Below are positions 42,247-52,420 of a DNA stretch of 64,000 bases, piece after piece. The position numbers were made by a program, and so were the translations under genes. A model generated the notes under the pieces. That model worked only from the letters and a program-made list of their open reading frames with translations. It did no database searches and was not told the DNA's origin. The stretch lies in the NCBI RefSeq assembly GCF_009728935.1, contig NZ_CP034235.1:3076001-3140000 (forward strand). Direction: 5' to 3'. The first letter of the stretch is position 1, and each line of letters begins with the position of its first letter. The stretch comes from Paenibacillus psychroresistens (lineage in GTDB: Bacteria > Bacillota > Bacilli > Paenibacillales > NBRC-103111).

Positions 42247-43164
42247 TTGAGCTTGGGTATTCTTCGTGAGCTTCGTGTCAGATGGGTGCTATATGCAATG
42301 TTTGCACCTATAGCAATTTATTTTATTTTTTTTGCGTATATACCAATGGCTGGAGTTGTCATGGCTTTCAAGGATTTTAATTATCGGGATGGTATTTTTC
42401 TCAGTCCATGGAATGGCTTTGATAATTTCCACTATTTCTTCAATTCCGGTAAGGCTTTGCTCGTGACAAGGAATACGATTATTTACAATATTGTCTTTCT
42501 AGGAGCTTATACCTTTTTCTCGATTTTAGCTGCTGTATTGATCTCCGAGGTGTATACCAAATGGTTTAAGAAAACCGTTCAAACCTTGATGTTTTTGCCT
42601 TATTTTATCTCATGGGTAACCGTTTCTGCCTTTGTTTATAATTTTCTGAATTATGAATATGGAATTGTGAACCGGATTCTACAATCACTGAATATGGAAG
42701 CGATTGATATTTATTCGACGACCTCTTACTGGTATCTCTTGCTCCCCTTACTGTATGTATGGAAATGGGTTGGCTTTGGAAGTGTGCTGTATTTAGCCGC
42801 AATTGTTGGAATTGATCAGGAAATATATGAGGCTGCTACGATTGATGGAGCTTCAAAAATGCAGAAGATTACGAAAATCACCTTGCCTTTATTAAAGCCG
42901 ACGATGATTATCCTCATTCTCTTGGGATTAGGTAGAATCATGCGGGGCGAGTTTGACATGTTCTATCAATTAATTGGCAACAACGGTACCTTAATGGATG
43001 CTACGGATATTATTGACACTCTTGTTTTTCGCTCACTCGTGGGTTCACTGGATTTTGGAATGGCATCATCTGTGGGCTTCTATCAATCCGCACTAACGCT
43101 AATTATTATCCTTTTTGCCAATTATCTCGTTAGACGTTATGACAAGGAACATGCATTATTCTAA
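42247..43164 (+). CDS. Sugar ABC transporter permease, LplB/UgpA-like
   Basis: 305 residues, six membrane helices and the EAA loop (YEAATIDGASKMQKITKITLPLLKP). First permease of a CUT1 transporter for an oligosaccharide. TTG 42247 follows GGGGTGG. No ATPase gene is present in the locus; in this class the shared MsmX-type ATPase usually serves. Confidence 0.9.
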   Translation: MSLGILRELRVRWVLYAMFAPIAIYFIFFAYIPMAGVVMAFKDFNYRDGIFLSPWNGFDNFHYFFNSGKALLVTRNTIIYNIVFLGAYTFFSILAAVLISEVYTKWFKKTVQTLMFLPYFISWVTVSAFVYNFLNYEYGIVNRILQSLNMEAIDIYSTTSYWYLLLPLLYVWKWVGFGSVLYLAAIVGIDQEIYEAATIDGASKMQKITKITLPLLKPTMIILILLGLGRIMRGEFDMFYQLIGNNGTLMDATDIIDTLVFRSLVGSLDFGMASSVGFYQSALTLIIILFANYLVRRYDKEHALF

Positions 43165-43183
43165 TAAGCTAGGAAGAAGGCGA

Positions 43184-44071
43184 GTGAGTACTATGGATAC
43201 TAGCAAGAGAGAAGCCCCACTATTTCAAATTATTTCATATACTATCGTTGCGTTGATTGCTTTATTCTGCTTGCTGCCCTTTATCGTACTAGTAGCTGGC
43301 TCGCTTTCATCGGAGTCTGCTGTGCTGAAAAGCGGGTATTGGTTCTGGCCGCGAGAATTCTCGTTGTATGCTTATAAATTTATATTTCGATATCCAGCTG
43401 AGGTACTGAATGCCTTTCGTTTATCGATTCTAGTAACTGTGATTGGCACGCTTGTTTCGTTGTTCATCTCGACAATGGCTGCTTATGTGTTGTATCGTAG
43501 AGAGGTGAAATTTCGCAATACATTGGCTTTTTTTCTCTTCTTTACCACGTTATTTAATGGAGGTCTTGCACCTTTTTACATGTGGATCACTAGCTCGCTT
43601 CATCTGAAGAACACCTTTTTGGTGTTAGTGCTTGTTCCCATGTTCAATGTGATGTATGTCCTTATTCTTCGCAGCTTCATTCGCAGCTCAATTCCAGAAG
43701 CGCTTGTTGAATCAGCGAAGATTGATGGGGCAGGAGATTTCCGAATCTTCATGCAGCTTATTCTACCGCTCTCCAAGCCAGCTCTTGCATCGATTGGGCT
43801 TTTTACAGGGCTAGCCTACTGGAATGATTGGTGGACATCGATGATGTTTACGGATAAAGCCGCTTATGTAACTCTGCAATATCTGCTATACAAAATGCTA
43901 TCCTCTATCAATCTATCCGCTGCTTTTTCTTCACATAGTACTTTGATCCAGCCCAAGGAGACCTTTAAGCTCGCACTTACGGTAATCACGACGCTTCCGA
44001 TCGCCATAGTTTTCCCATTTGTGCAAAAATATTTTGTTAAAGGGGTTACTATTGGTGCAGTAAAGGGGTAG
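43184..44071 (+). CDS. Sugar ABC transporter permease, LplC/YtcP-like
   Basis: About 295 residues with six membrane helices and the EAA loop (ALVESAKIDGAGDFRIFMQLILPLSKPALASI), ending FVKGVTIGAVKG as YtcP-type permeases do. Partner of the preceding permease. GTG 43184 is seven bases after AGGAAG; ATG 43193 is the alternative. Confidence 0.9.
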   Translation: MSTMDTSKREAPLFQIISYTIVALIALFCLLPFIVLVAGSLSSESAVLKSGYWFWPREFSLYAYKFIFRYPAEVLNAFRLSILVTVIGTLVSLFISTMAAYVLYRREVKFRNTLAFFLFFTTLFNGGLAPFYMWITSSLHLKNTFLVLVLVPMFNVMYVLILRSFIRSSIPEALVESAKIDGAGDFRIFMQLILPLSKPALASIGLFTGLAYWNDWWTSMMFTDKAAYVTLQYLLYKMLSSINLSAAFSSHSTLIQPKETFKLALTVITTLPIAIVFPFVQKYFVKGVTIGAVKG

Positions 44072-44123
44072 TTGTTATAAATTGCTAGACTTAGGCTTGT
44101 TCAGCATAATGGAGGGTTTCAAT

Positions 44124-45713
44124 GTGAAAAGGCGTTTATGGAAGGGACTTCTAATTGTTATGCTGGTCGTTGTACTGGCTTTTTTATTGGTGTCCTGTTT
44201 CAAAAGCAACGAGCCTATAGCGGATTTAGAACGTGATAAGTCACCTGCTGCTAGTTTATTTACTGGAGACCACTCTAAAGAAGTCAAACTTGTTGGTTAT
44301 CTTCTAGGTGATGAGCCTAAAGGGATGCCTGATGTACTTGATGCCTTGAATGTAAAGCTGAAAAAAGATATCAATGCTACATTGGAATTGAACTATATTA
44401 ATTGGAGCGATGTTTCATCTAAATATTCACTAGTGCTTGCATCAGGAGAGGATATCGATTTCATATTTGCCGCTGACTGGAATTATTACATTTCTGAGTC
44501 CACTAAAGGCGCTTATATGCCGCTTAATCCCGAAATGCTGAATACGTATATGCCGCGGCATATGAAGAAGCTGTCTGAAACTGCGCTCAAAGCGACTTAT
44601 ATCAACGGAAAGAGCTATATGATCCCAACATCCACTCCTGATCGTAAAGTGAATGTTGCGCTCTTTCGTAAAGATATTATGGAAAAAGCGGGTCTTAAAG
44701 AGATCAAGCACTTCTCCGAAATTGAACCTTATTTAGCTGAAGCCAAGAAAAGCTTTCCCAATATGATCCCGCTAAATTTGGATTCCCAGTATGATCTGGT
44801 TACTCCTTATGGACATTTGTTAAATGAGAAGGTTGCTTGGCCAGGTGCTCCGTTTGATTCCGGCGACCCGATGGCTCAAGGTGTACTTGCAGATCATGAG
44901 GATCCAAATGGGGAAATTGTAAGTATGCTCGAAGAACCGATGCTTAGTGCTCAGAAGTATGCTGCAACTATTATGAAAGGCTGGTATGACAAAGGCTATA
45001 TCAGCAAAAATCCTTACGCTAATAAAGTGCGTTCTAAAGATAATTTTTGTGAGGGTAAATCAGGGATTGCCTTTGGCAATTCCACAGACATTAGCGCTAC
45101 GATGATTGCGTGTAAGGAATTAGGAATCGATGTTTTTGCTTTGCCAATGTTATATCCATCTGGGAAAGCAGCACAACCAAGCTCGTTGAATAACGGGGTC
45201 GCGATTGCCGCTAATTCGAAGAATCCACAGCGTACATTAGAGGCATTGGATCTGATCATGGAGGATCCAGCTTACGTTTATTTAACCTATTTTGGGATTG
45301 AGGGCAAGAATTATATCGTTACCGCTGACAACAAATTAGGTTTGCCCAAGGGAGTAACCAGCCAGAATAATACTTATCCGCCTGATGCTTCAGGGTTCTG
45401 GTTTGTTAATAAAGATTTATTTAAACCGATGACTTCGTGGACGGATTCCTATATTTCTTTGCATGATAAGATGGATAGTTACCTTGAACCTGTCCTTTAT
45501 CAGGATTTTAATTTCAATTCAGAGAACATCAAGTCCGAGGTCGCTAACATCAAAAGCGTTTCTACTCAGTATGCGCAATCGATTTATTTTGGTGCCGTTG
45601 ATAACGTCGATCAGGCGTTTGATAATTTGGATAAAATGCTGAAAATTGCTGGGATTGACAAGGTGAAAGATGAAGTCGAAAAGCAAGCTGCCGCATTTAT
45701 AACTAATAAATAA
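44124..45713 (+). CDS. Extracellular sugar-binding lipoprotein, copy 1
   Basis: 529 residues from GTG 44124 (GGAGGG seven bases upstream). Lipobox LLVSC. Long LplA/YtcQ-type binding protein: VKLVGYLLGDEPKGMPDVLDALN, KLKKDINATLELNYINW, PTSTPDRKVNVALFRKDI. It captures the substrate for the two permeases. Closely paralogous to the next gene along its whole length. Confidence 0.88.
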   Translation: MKRRLWKGLLIVMLVVVLAFLLVSCFKSNEPIADLERDKSPAASLFTGDHSKEVKLVGYLLGDEPKGMPDVLDALNVKLKKDINATLELNYINWSDVSSKYSLVLASGEDIDFIFAADWNYYISESTKGAYMPLNPEMLNTYMPRHMKKLSETALKATYINGKSYMIPTSTPDRKVNVALFRKDIMEKAGLKEIKHFSEIEPYLAEAKKSFPNMIPLNLDSQYDLVTPYGHLLNEKVAWPGAPFDSGDPMAQGVLADHEDPNGEIVSMLEEPMLSAQKYAATIMKGWYDKGYISKNPYANKVRSKDNFCEGKSGIAFGNSTDISATMIACKELGIDVFALPMLYPSGKAAQPSSLNNGVAIAANSKNPQRTLEALDLIMEDPAYVYLTYFGIEGKNYIVTADNKLGLPKGVTSQNNTYPPDASGFWFVNKDLFKPMTSWTDSYISLHDKMDSYLEPVLYQDFNFNSENIKSEVANIKSVSTQYAQSIYFGAVDNVDQAFDNLDKMLKIAGIDKVKDEVEKQAAAFITNK

Positions 45714-45732
45714 GCAATAGTCGGATTTTTCT

Positions 45733-45757
45733 AAGCCTCCTGAAAGGGAGGTTTTTT
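45733..45757 (+). terminator. Terminator between the two binding-protein genes
   Basis: AAGCCTCC, TGAAA loop, GGGAGG, then six T. It may let copy 1 and the transporter genes be expressed separately from copy 2. Confidence 0.85.
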
Positions 45758-45926
45758 GCTATGTTTTTCTAATTTAGTAAAACGTAGAAAATCGAAGAAA
45801 ATCGAAGGTTATTGGAGTTAAATGTAGATTGTAGAAGTTTTATAATCTAGTTATCCGTTAGGAAGTGAAGCTGAATTCCACGGGATTTATGATAGGTTGT
45901 CCAATTAATAGGGAGGTTAGATCACA

Positions 45927-47573
45927 ATGAAAGTATCCAAAAAGAAGTTGTTTCCCGTTTTTACAAGCTTGTTAATCTTGATCATGATTCTGTCAGCATG
46001 CAGCAAAAGCAACAGTACGGACACCACAAGCGCTCCTAATGCTAGTACGGATACTCCAGCAGTTTCTACTCCTGGACCTGACGCTGCAGAGACAGCAGCA
46101 ACTAGCACAACCGCACCTGATGCCAGCAAACCGGATAATTCCCAAGAGGTTAAGCTAGTTTCGTATGTACTTGGGGATGCGCCAAAAGGAATGCCAGAAG
46201 TGGTTGCTGCACTAAATGTAAAGCTTAAGAAAGATATAAATGCTACACTGGAAATAAATTACATTGGCTGGGGCGATGTAGCATCCAAGTATCCACTTAT
46301 CTTGGCAGCTGGAGATAATGTAGATATTGTTTATGCAGCAGATTGGAATATGTACGGACAACAGGCATTAAAAGGAGCTTTCTATGAGGTTACTCCTGAC
46401 TTATTAAAGCAGTTTATGCCGCATTATAATGCGAAGCAGGATCCAGCCGCTTATAAGTCAGCCCAGGTTGAGGGTAAGCAATATATGATTCCAACTTTAA
46501 CACCAGATCGCAAGCTAGATGTCATGATTCTTCGCAAGGATGTTATGGCAAAGGCAGGCTTAACTAACATTACTGAAATGTCACAGCTCGAGCCTTATTT
46601 TGCAGAGATTAAAAAGAGTTATCCAGATATGATTCCACTTAACTTGGATTCTACCTATGAGATTGGTGCTCCATTCGGCTGGCTCGCCAATGAGAAAATG
46701 CCTTTCACTTGGTCACTAGAAACGGGACTTGGTGTCGCCTCCCCGTGGTCGGATCCAAGTGGAAAAGTCTACAATATGGTAACGGAAGATCCTTATCTAA
46801 GCTCTATGAAATATGCAGCCAGCAAAATGAAAGAATGGTACGCTGCCGGTTATGTTAATAAGAATCCGTACGCTAACAAGACACGCTCCAAGGAAAATAT
46901 CTGTGAAGGAAAATCAGGTGTCGCCTTCGGTAATACGATTGATATTGCCTCGACAATGACGGCTTGCAAAGCAAAAGGAATAGATACTTATATAGTATCT
47001 AATCTATCACCAGAAGGATTTGGTGGAGCTAACAACTGGACTAATAACGGGGTAGCTATTGCTGCCCATTCGAAGAATCCGGAACGCGCTATGCAAGCTT
47101 TAGATTTAATCATTGAGGATGAATCCTATGTAGATCTGATCTATTACGGCATTGAAGGTAAAAACTATGCAGTTACTGCGGACAATAAGCTTAAGCTGCC
47201 AGATGGCGTTACAGCTGAAACGAATACTTATCCTCCAGATGCAGCAGGCTTCTGGTTCGTCGATAAGAATTATTTTAAAGTAGATGCGTCATGGACAGAT
47301 GATTATGTAGCCCATTATAACGGTGTTAAAGATTTCCTAAAGCCTGGGACATATTTAGGCTTCAACTTTAATATAGATCAGGTTAAATCAGAAATTGCCA
47401 ATATGAAGACAGTAGCCACTCAATACGGAAACCCGATCTATGTGGGGCAGATTAAAGATGTAGACAGTGCATTTAAAACTCTGGCTGACAAATTAAAATC
47501 TGCTGGAATTGACAAGGTTAAAGCGGAATATGAAACTCAGGCAGCTGCTTTTCTAGCCAATAAAGCCAAATAG
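45927..47573 (+). CDS. Extracellular sugar-binding lipoprotein, copy 2
   Basis: 548 residues. Lipobox ILSAC, then a ~35-residue Thr/Ser/Pro linker longer than in copy 1. The rest follows copy 1 closely (LVSYVLGDAPKGMPEVVAALN, KLKKDINATLEINYIGW, PTLTPDRKLDVMILRKDV, EGKNYAVTADNKL). It has its own leader after a terminator, so the two paralogues may bind related but different glycans. ATG 45927 follows GGGAGG. Confidence 0.88.
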   Translation: MKVSKKKLFPVFTSLLILIMILSACSKSNSTDTTSAPNASTDTPAVSTPGPDAAETAATSTTAPDASKPDNSQEVKLVSYVLGDAPKGMPEVVAALNVKLKKDINATLEINYIGWGDVASKYPLILAAGDNVDIVYAADWNMYGQQALKGAFYEVTPDLLKQFMPHYNAKQDPAAYKSAQVEGKQYMIPTLTPDRKLDVMILRKDVMAKAGLTNITEMSQLEPYFAEIKKSYPDMIPLNLDSTYEIGAPFGWLANEKMPFTWSLETGLGVASPWSDPSGKVYNMVTEDPYLSSMKYAASKMKEWYAAGYVNKNPYANKTRSKENICEGKSGVAFGNTIDIASTMTACKAKGIDTYIVSNLSPEGFGGANNWTNNGVAIAAHSKNPERAMQALDLIIEDESYVDLIYYGIEGKNYAVTADNKLKLPDGVTAETNTYPPDAAGFWFVDKNYFKVDASWTDDYVAHYNGVKDFLKPGTYLGFNFNIDQVKSEIANMKTVATQYGNPIYVGQIKDVDSAFKTLADKLKSAGIDKVKAEYETQAAAFLANKAK

Positions 47574-47581
47574 TAATAACA

Positions 47582-47622
47582 GAGCGGCCCCGAAAGGTCA
47601 GAAATGGTCTTTGGGGTCTTTC
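47582..47622 (+). terminator. Terminator after binding protein copy 2
   Basis: GGCCCCGAAAGGTC / GGTCTTTGGGGTC stem followed by TTTCT; imperfect but long. Confidence 0.6.
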
Positions 47623-47653
47623 TAACGATACCAATCTTAAGGGAGCTGCCTCA

Positions 47654-50005
47654 ATGAAAAACTATAATTTAATCATAAAGGATGATAAAAAAGCTATTTT
47701 CTCGGGTCATATCAAACAGACTGGCACTAATCCCCAAGGTGAAAAATTGAGCTTTACTAATTATTATATGGAGAAGAATGGGGAACCGTTTTTTGGGATT
47801 TGCGGGGAATTTCACTACTCCAGATATGATGTAAGTTATTGGGAAGATGAAATCATTAAGATGAAAATGTGTGGAATTAATATTATCTCTACCTATATTT
47901 TTTGGAATCTTCATGAGGAGCAGCAAGGTGTGTTTGAATGGGAGGGCAATAAAAACCTGCGGCTTTTTGTCGAGCTTTGCGGTAAACATAATCTTTATGT
48001 CATTATCAGAATTGGACCCTTTGATCACGGAGAGATTAGAAATGGCGGTCTACCTGATTGGCTATTTGGCAGACCTTTTGAGGTTAGATCGAATGATGAA
48101 GGCTATCTAGGCTATGCGAGAATTCTCTATCGTGAAATCAGCCTTCAGGTTACAGGTCTGTTGTACAAAGAAGGCGGCCCCATTATCGGTACGCAAATCG
48201 AAAACGAACACAATCATTCCTCCGCGCAATGGGCAATGACAACGGGAATAAACAACCTTTGGTTAAATGGCGGGAGCGACGGCAATGCTCATATGCTCAA
48301 GCTTAAAGAGATGGCGATTGAAGCAGGTATAGATACCCCGATTTATACTTGTACAGGCTGGGGTGGTGCGAGCACGCCTACTGATGAAATGCTGCCTTTA
48401 TGGGGTGGGTATTCTTATTGGCCATGGATTTATTATGAAGAGGAACGTTTCAAAAACATAAAGGAGCATCCAGCTACGCCCGAGTATATTTATCGTGACA
48501 AGCATAACAATTCGATCCCTAAGAGCTATAATTTTGAACCCTTTTATACACCAGAGGATTACCCTTATGCTTGCTGCGAGATGGGAGGAGGAATGCTGCA
48601 ATTCTATAAGTATAGATTCGAGTTTCCTTACAAAAGCGTTCCAGCCATGACTGGTATCAAGACTGCCGAGGGCTGTAATATATTGGGGTATTATATGTTT
48701 CATGGAGGATCCAACCCTAAAGGTACGCAAAATACGTTCATGAATGATCTAGCTACACCTAAAATATCCTATGATTTTAATGCGGCTATTGGTGAATTCG
48801 GGCAGATAAGAGAGTCCTATAAAAGAATCAAATTGCAGCATTATTTTTTCACGCAATTTGAGCAGCTGTTTTGTCTAACCAAAACAATCTTGCCTTACGA
48901 TACTTCAACAATGGATCCTTATGATGTAGACACTTTGCGTTATGCGGCTAGATCTCATAATGGAGCAGGCTTCCTATTTATCAATAATTTTCAGGATCAT
49001 GTAGAAACCAAAGTCATGGATAATTTCAATGTTCAATTAACGCTAGAAAACGAGGTTATTTCAATACCACATAACGGAGAATTAAGTCTTGGGAAAGATA
49101 GCTTTTGTATGCTACCCTATAATTTCGACCTGGAAGGGATTAGACTCAAATATGCCACAACACAGCTAATCACCAAAATAGATTTTGAGGGCGAGAGCTA
49201 CTACTTTTTCTATATACCGGATGGAATGAATGGTGAGTATGGCTTGGAATCCAAAGGGATATCCGAGTATTGGACGGATAAAGCAACTGTAGAAATTAGC
49301 GGCGAAATAACAATCATTCATGTACCTAACGATATAAGTCTGATTAAACTTACTTCAATAGAAGGTAGAATAATAAATATCTGTACTTTCACTGATGAGA
49401 TGAGTTTGGAATTCTGGAAAGCTGAGGTCTGGGGAAGAGAACGAATCCTTCTAACAGAGGCCAATTTGCTTGTAGCTGGAAATGAAATCAAGCTGGAGTC
49501 AACTAATAAAGAAGTTGTAACACTTAGTGTATTTCCAGATTTTGTAGATGTACACGCGGTTATAGGCGGAGAGCTTGTCAGTAAAGAGAAAAAAGGTTTA
49601 TTCACAGTCTATACATTTAGAATACCCAAAGTAGTAATTTCCGTTAACTTGGAGAAAATCAATAGTGATAAAGCAAATCTTAGCTTTGCTAAAGGTGCAT
49701 TTGCTGGCGTGAAAGAAGTGCTTTTAAAAACCGATTATATTGGAGATATAGGCTATGCTTTTATCGATGGGGATATGATCAATGATAACTTTAGCAATAA
49801 TACTACTTGGGATGTTGGGCTTAAGCGATTTGAAGAAAGGCTCTATGAGAAGGGAATGTACCTCTATATATCCCCGATTAAAAAAGGTACAGTAGTAAGC
49901 AGCCATTCAACTATGGCAGCCTGGAATGAAACCTCAAGTGAACAAATTGCTGAGATCCATTCAATAGTGGCTGTACCCGTTTATGAGATTGTTTTAAAGA
50001 ATTAA
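47654..50005 (+). CDS. Beta-galactosidase, glycoside hydrolase family 35
   Basis: 783 residues, no signal peptide. GH35 TIM barrel: GEFHYSRYDVSYWEDEIIKMKMCG, IRIGPFDHGEIRNGGLPDW, and the acid/base Glu in GGPIIGTQIENEHNH. The nucleophile is probably in YPYACCEMGGGM (residue ~311). C-terminal beta domains follow. It would remove terminal beta-galactose from imported oligosaccharides, fitting a galactan/arabinogalactan pathway with GH43 and GH127. Confidence 0.88.
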   Translation: MKNYNLIIKDDKKAIFSGHIKQTGTNPQGEKLSFTNYYMEKNGEPFFGICGEFHYSRYDVSYWEDEIIKMKMCGINIISTYIFWNLHEEQQGVFEWEGNKNLRLFVELCGKHNLYVIIRIGPFDHGEIRNGGLPDWLFGRPFEVRSNDEGYLGYARILYREISLQVTGLLYKEGGPIIGTQIENEHNHSSAQWAMTTGINNLWLNGGSDGNAHMLKLKEMAIEAGIDTPIYTCTGWGGASTPTDEMLPLWGGYSYWPWIYYEEERFKNIKEHPATPEYIYRDKHNNSIPKSYNFEPFYTPEDYPYACCEMGGGMLQFYKYRFEFPYKSVPAMTGIKTAEGCNILGYYMFHGGSNPKGTQNTFMNDLATPKISYDFNAAIGEFGQIRESYKRIKLQHYFFTQFEQLFCLTKTILPYDTSTMDPYDVDTLRYAARSHNGAGFLFINNFQDHVETKVMDNFNVQLTLENEVISIPHNGELSLGKDSFCMLPYNFDLEGIRLKYATTQLITKIDFEGESYYFFYIPDGMNGEYGLESKGISEYWTDKATVEISGEITIIHVPNDISLIKLTSIEGRIINICTFTDEMSLEFWKAEVWGRERILLTEANLLVAGNEIKLESTNKEVVTLSVFPDFVDVHAVIGGELVSKEKKGLFTVYTFRIPKVVISVNLEKINSDKANLSFAKGAFAGVKEVLLKTDYIGDIGYAFIDGDMINDNFSNNTTWDVGLKRFEERLYEKGMYLYISPIKKGTVVSSHSTMAAWNETSSEQIAEIHSIVAVPVYEIVLKN

Positions 50006-50008
50006 ATA

Positions 50009-50056
50009 GCTGAGGCTCTCCCAATCATCTTACAGATGGGAAGAGTCTCTTTTTTA
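50009..50056 (+). terminator. Terminator after GH35
   Basis: GAGGCTCTCCCA...TGGGAAGAGTCTC stem followed by six T. Confidence 0.8.
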
Positions 50057-50172
50057 TAGGATCCTTTCCTCATCTTGCGCTTATACTCGATTAATCGGAC
50101 ATATGGGGCAGCTTGAGGTATAGTAAGGGTGAGAAAATTCATTGGAAAAGATTAATGTTAGGAGCAAACGGC

Positions 50173-50856
50173 ATGGAGAGAACAATTAAAAATCAATTAC
50201 TGGAATTATCTGATGAGAAGTATAGAAAATTTACTGCAGCTTTAATTCCTACTATTAATAATGTGCTGGGTGTTAGGCTGCCAGAGCTGCGCAAGCTTGC
50301 AAACAACATAGCTAAGGCCGATTGGCGCAGCTATCTTGAAAATGCAGAAAGTGAATATTTTGAGGAAGTTATGCTGCAGGGCATGGTTATTGGTTGTGTA
50401 GAAACAGGTATGGATGAGCGGCTGCGTTGCGTGGCTGGGTTTGTTCTTAAAATTGATAATTGGTCGGTATGTGACAGCTTTTGTGCGGGACTTAAGTTTA
50501 CTAAAACAAACAAGGAACAAGTATGGGATTTTCTACAGCCCTATCTGGTGTCTAAGCTTGAATATGACATCCGGTTTGGCGTGGTTATGCTGCTTAACTT
50601 TTACTTGGATGAAGCCTACATTAGCCGAGTTTTGCTGCTTTTGGATAATGTAAAGCATGAGGCTTATTATGTGCAAATGGCTGTGGCCTGGGCAGTATCC
50701 ATCTGTTATATAAAACTTCCTGTAGCTACGAAAAGCTATTTAATCAACAATACGTTGGACAAATTCACCTACAACAAAGCTTTGCAGAAAATTACAGAGT
50801 CATTGCGTGTTGATCAGGAAACTAAAAGCTGGATTCGCAGCATGAAACGAAAATAG
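50173..50856 (+). CDS. DNA alkylation repair protein, AlkD-like
   Basis: 227 residues from ATG 50173 (AGGAG ten bases upstream; the longer frame to 50113 lacks a site). HEAT-repeat AlkD family: IPTINNVLGVRLPELRKLAN, KIDNWSVCDSFCAGLK (the WxxxD motif), WAVSICYIKLP. AlkD glycosylases remove N3- and N7-alkylpurines without base flipping. It converges on the operon of three other DNA-repair genes. Confidence 0.88.
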   Translation: MERTIKNQLLELSDEKYRKFTAALIPTINNVLGVRLPELRKLANNIAKADWRSYLENAESEYFEEVMLQGMVIGCVETGMDERLRCVAGFVLKIDNWSVCDSFCAGLKFTKTNKEQVWDFLQPYLVSKLEYDIRFGVVMLLNFYLDEAYISRVLLLLDNVKHEAYYVQMAVAWAVSICYIKLPVATKSYLINNTLDKFTYNKALQKITESLRVDQETKSWIRSMKRK

Positions 50857-50875
50857 ACAGCAAGTTTAATTAGGC

Positions 50876-51694
50876 TTAAGGTTCAAAGCCTTGCTGGCTT
50901 ATGTAAATCTGATCCTCGGAAAAAAATTGTTTCAGTTGCTCATGAACCTTGTGATAGGCAGTGGGGTCATACCATTCTTCTAAGCCCAGCTGCTTATACA
51001 AAGTATGAATACCTAAACTTCGCGTTCGTCTTCCCCCGCTGCCGTCACCCATGTAATAATCATCCAAGCATACACGGCTGACAATGGACCGTAATGTTTC
51101 CGCAAACCGTTCGCTGCTTGGGAGCATAGGCGCTATTGTCGCTTGTGTCGGAACACCGGCTTCAGCTAGCAGCTGAAGCGTTTTTAATCTAGCGTTAATA
51201 GGCGGGGCATCTAGTGAAAAATGCTTGCGGATATCCTCACGGTCCGTTTCCACTGTCATGCTTACACGTACCCGATCTCCAAGTCGCAATAATAGATCAA
51301 TATCTCGGCGAACAAGGGGGCTTCGTGTCTGGACGAATAGAAAATCTGGTGAATCAGCTGCCATAATTTCCAATAAGGAGCGGGTTATTTGTTCTTTATG
51401 TTCAATAGGCTGATAAGGATCGGTGCTCGATGACATAAAGATAGTGACAGATCCTTTTGTTTTGGCTCTCCGCAATTCTTTTTGGAATATTTCCGCTGCG
51501 CCTTTTTTGACATCGACCCATGTTCCCCACTTTGCATCTCGGAAAGTAGAGACAGGCATTTGCCGCACATAACAATAGGAACAGCCAAAGGAGCAGCCTG
51601 TATAGGGATTCAGCGAATGACTGTAGCCCGAAAGAAAGCCAGTTCCTTTATTCAAAAGTGTTTTTGGATATTTATCTAGGTATTCCGTTTTCAT
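50876..51694 (-). CDS. SPL-family radical SAM protein
   Basis: 272 residues. Radical SAM cluster in YTGCSFGCSYCYVRQ (C-x3-C-x2-C), followed by FMSSSTDPYQPIEH and QTRSPLVRRDIDLLLRLG, the Rv2578c-like group related to spore photoproduct lyase. Last gene of the ogt-oxygenase-SPL operon, 12 bp after the oxygenase. A DNA-repair role is likely from context; the exact reaction is unknown. Confidence 0.85.
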   Translation of the reverse strand: MKTEYLDKYPKTLLNKGTGFLSGYSHSLNPYTGCSFGCSYCYVRQMPVSTFRDAKWGTWVDVKKGAAEIFQKELRRAKTKGSVTIFMSSSTDPYQPIEHKEQITRSLLEIMAADSPDFLFVQTRSPLVRRDIDLLLRLGDRVRVSMTVETDREDIRKHFSLDAPPINARLKTLQLLAEAGVPTQATIAPMLPSSERFAETLRSIVSRVCLDDYYMGDGSGGRRTRSLGIHTLYKQLGLEEWYDPTAYHKVHEQLKQFFSEDQIYISQQGFEP

Positions 51695-51706
51695 CGCAAT
51701 AACCCC

Positions 51707-52420
51707 CTATTTAGCATCATGAAAAATAATACCCAGACTATATCTAGTTCCTGAAGAAATCGTACTGACCCCATGTCGAAGCGTGTTTCTATAATAACCG
51801 CGAGTTCCTGAAACAGGACGATGATGAGTTGGGAAAATAAGACCTTCGCCTTGCTTCAGTGTAATCACATGACCACGGCTTTGTGCCCTTGGACGCTGCT
51901 CAACAAGCAAGAACTCCCCTCCGCTGTAATCTATCCCATCTCGATTGAGCGCGAATACAGCCTGAAAGGGAAAGAATATTTTCCCGTACAAATCCTGATG
52001 CAGACAATTATAGCCGCCTGCTTCATATTTAAGAATCAAGGGAGTGGAGCGGGTTTGCTCCTCGTTATGGCATTGAACTAGAAACTCTTCAAGTGTTTCC
52101 GGGTATTCGGCAGGACGTCCCAATTGGACAAGCCAGCGATTGGCTGTTTTTGCGAGCTCCGGATAGAAGCCTTCACGCAGCTGTTGCAGCAAATTGGGGA
52201 GCGGAGCATTGTAATATTTGTACTCCCCAACTCCAAAACGGTATCTAGCCATATCAATGATGCTGCGAAAGTATCCTTGCTCCTCGTAAGTGTCGATGAT
52301 TTGATTACACTCTGTTTGATTCAGCAAAGCGGGGAGCTTTACATGCCCGTGATCATCTAATGACTGCTGAAGAGAATTCCAATCCAAATCAACTATACGC
52401 TCAGTGAGAGAATTTGCCAT
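51707..52420 (-). CDS. 2-oxoglutarate/Fe(II) oxygenase, DNA-repair context
   Basis: 237 residues from ATG 52420 (GGAGGTATACAAC upstream). Double-stranded beta-helix dioxygenase: YNCLHQDLYGK gives the HxD metal pair, TLRHGVSTISSGTRYSLGIIF gives the distal His and the 2OG-binding Arg. This family regularly accompanies Ada/Ogt genes and may be an AlkB-like demethylase, but sequence similarity to AlkB itself is low. It overlaps the methyltransferase gene by 20 bp. Confidence 0.85.
   Translation of the reverse strand: MANSLTERIVDLDWNSLQQSLDDHGHVKLPALLNQTECNQIIDTYEEQGYFRSIIDMARYRFGVGEYKYYNAPLPNLLQQLREGFYPELAKTANRWLVQLGRPAEYPETLEEFLVQCHNEEQTRSTPLILKYEAGGYNCLHQDLYGKIFFPFQAVFALNRDGIDYSGGEFLLVEQRPRAQSRGHVITLKQGEGLIFPTHHRPVSGTRGYYRNTLRHGVSTISSGTRYSLGIIFHDAK

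Noticed and set aside
47669-48028. Minus-strand frame of 119 codons within the GH35 gene
   Set aside because: It lies wholly inside a clear GH35 coding region and has no domain or ribosome binding site.
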